Origin: a bacterium MnTg04
Lineage (GTDB): Bacteria > Pseudomonadota > Gammaproteobacteria > Steroidobacterales > MnTg04
Assembly (NCBI GenBank): GCA_008975185.1
Contig: BFAU01000165.1
Span: 1 to 7,836, forward strand
DNA length: 7,836 nt
Direction of reading: 5' to 3'
Positions 7,029-7,836 of the stretch are shown here, piece by piece. Every line of letters begins with the position of its first letter. Position 1 is the stretch's first letter. The position numbers and the translations under genes were made by a program. Under the pieces are notes generated by a model. That model worked only from the letters and a program-made list of their open reading frames with translations. It searched no databases and was not told the origin of the DNA.

Positions 7029-7060
7029 CAACTGGAAGTTGGGTTTTTTGGCCGGGCATC

Positions 7061-7077
7061 TGCCAGCGCCGCTGGCA
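7061..7077. repeat. Perfect hairpin TGCCAGC-GCC-GCTGGCA next to the oxidase RBS
   Basis: Seven-base perfect arms (7061-7067 and 7071-7077) around GCC, ending 4 bases before the AGGAG of the oxidase gene. In the mRNA it would form a stable stem immediately upstream of the ribosome binding site. A T-run (7044-7049) lies before rather than after it, so it is not a plus-strand terminator. Confidence 0.45.
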
Positions 7078-7081
7078 AACC

Positions 7082-7086
7082 AGGAG
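7082..7086 (+). promoter_or_regulatory. Shine-Dalgarno AGGAG of the oxidase gene
   Basis: AGGAG stands 7 bases before the ATG at 7094, and the peptide from that ATG begins at once with a twin-arginine signal. Together these fix the start of the oxidase gene and show that the upstream extension of the uup frame beyond 6927 is not coding. Confidence 0.8.
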
Positions 7087-7093
7087 CAGAACA

Positions 7094-7836
7094 ATGAAAA
7101 GAAGGGAATTTTGCAAGTCCGCTATCGCCGCCGGTACGCTGGCATCGCTGCCGATGTCGCAGGCCATGGCGGCCGCGATAAGCTCCATATCGGTATTGTC
7201 ATCGATTACCGCGACCAAGCTTGGCGGTCAGCAGACGGTCATCGAAAAGGCCGCGATCAAAGAGTTCAGGGACAGCCTGCAGGGGCAATTGTTGATGCCC
7301 GGAAACGGCGCCTATGACGTCGCGCGCAGGCTTTGGAACGGCATGATCGATAAACGCCCGGCGTTGATCGCTTTTTGCGCCAACGCGGCCGATATCGCTC
7401 ACGCGGTTTCTTTTGCGAAGGATCACGAGTTACTGGTCGCGATCAAGGGCGGCGCACACAGCTTTTCCGGCAAATCCTCTTGTGATGGCGGCCTGATGAT
7501 CGATTTGTCCGGCATGAAAGGGATAGAGGTAGACGCCGAAAATCGTATCGCCAGGGTCCAGCCGGGTGTGCTTGGCGGCGAGCTCGACGTGCAAACCCAG
7601 CAGCACGGGCTGGCAGCGATGACTGGGGCTATCGCGCATACCGGAATCGCCGGTCTGACCCTCGGCGGTGGTCTTTCCCGGGTCAGCCGTAAATACGGCC
7701 TGATGATCGATAGCTTGAGATCGGCCGATATCGTCACGGCCGATGGCAGGCATCGCCATGCCAGCGCCGATGAAAACCCGGATTTGTACTGGGCGCTGCG
7801 CGGTGGTGGCGGCAATTTCGGTGTCGTGACTTCGTT
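7094..7836 (+). CDS. Tat-exported FAD-linked oxidase, berberine-bridge type (3' partial)
   Basis: Open from ATG 7094 to the window edge; 247 residues are visible and the C-terminal half is missing. Residues 1-26 form a Tat signal: KRREFCK (2-8) fits the RRxFxK pattern, followed by a mild hydrophobic stretch and likely cleavage at AMA|A (24-26). This implies export of a folded enzyme with its cofactor. From about 85 the sequence is a PCMH-type FAD-binding domain of the BBE/6-hydroxynicotine-oxidase-like family: KGGAHSFSG (118-126), in which His122 is at the usual site of covalent FAD linkage; DGGLMIDLSGMK (131-142); GIAGLTLGGGLSRVSRKYG (184-202); and ADENPDLYWALRGGGGNFGV (225-244). No Cys is seen at the second-linkage position in the GLTLGGG block, so a single His link is expected. 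Such enzymes oxidise alcohols, sugars or amines with oxygen as acceptor; the substrate site lies mainly in the missing part, so the reaction cannot be named. It is divergent from uup across 166 bases. Confidence 0.92.
   Translation, partial: MKRREFCKSAIAAGTLASLPMSQAMAAAISSISVLSSITATKLGGQQTVIEKAAIKEFRDSLQGQLLMPGNGAYDVARRLWNGMIDKRPALIAFCANAADIAHAVSFAKDHELLVAIKGGAHSFSGKSSCDGGLMIDLSGMKGIEVDAENRIARVQPGVLGGELDVQTQQHGLAAMTGAIAHTGIAGLTLGGGLSRVSRKYGLMIDSLRSADIVTADGRHRHASADENPDLYWALRGGGGNFGVVTS

Noticed and set aside
6928..7218. An N-terminal extension of uup up to an ATG at 7218
   Set aside because: The extension has no ABC-F similarity, homologues begin at the ATG at 6927, and it would overlap the start and signal peptide of the divergent oxidase gene.
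7199..7815. Minus-strand frames of 75, 130 and 109 codons near the right edge
   Set aside because: They are antisense to the FAD oxidase, which has a Shine-Dalgarno, a Tat signal and conserved FAD-binding motifs.

Overview
The window looks like an ordinary stretch of chromosome from a moderately GC-rich, Gram-negative bacterium, most likely a gammaproteobacterium outside the enterics. The grounds are a YbbP-type permease, a SlyB-type outer-membrane lipoprotein and a Uup-type ABC-F ATPase, all recognisable against their E. coli counterparts from memory. Two lipobox signal peptides and one twin-arginine signal peptide also point to a cell with an outer membrane and periplasm. The order or genus cannot be fixed from this sequence. 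I see no insertion sequence, phage gene, tRNA, rRNA or CRISPR array.

Layout. Bases 1-2795 hold two plus-strand genes: the 3' part of a large YbbP-like ABC transporter permease (5' end outside the window) and, 28 bases further on, a small, very acidic lipoprotein of unknown function. They probably share a transcript. An 18-base convergent gap separates them from three minus-strand genes, which in transcription order are uup (6927-5005), a secreted S10 serine carboxypeptidase-like gene (4871-3357) and slyB (3275-2814). A convincing intrinsic terminator lies between uup and the peptidase gene, and slyB has a possible promoter of its own, so these three are probably not one simple operon. A 166-base divergent spacer (6928-7093) with two perfect short hairpins separates uup from the last gene. 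That gene is a plus-strand, Tat-exported FAD-linked oxidase of the berberine-bridge type, cut off by the right edge of the window.

How the genes relate. Most products act in the envelope: an inner-membrane permease, two lipoproteins, a secreted peptidase and a Tat-exported flavoenzyme. Uup is the cytoplasmic exception, a ribosome- and DNA-associated ATPase. I found no evidence that they form one dedicated pathway or an undescribed system. The items most worth a second look are the acidic lipoprotein next to YbbP, the altered ABC signature in Uup, and the hairpin-bearing divergent spacer.
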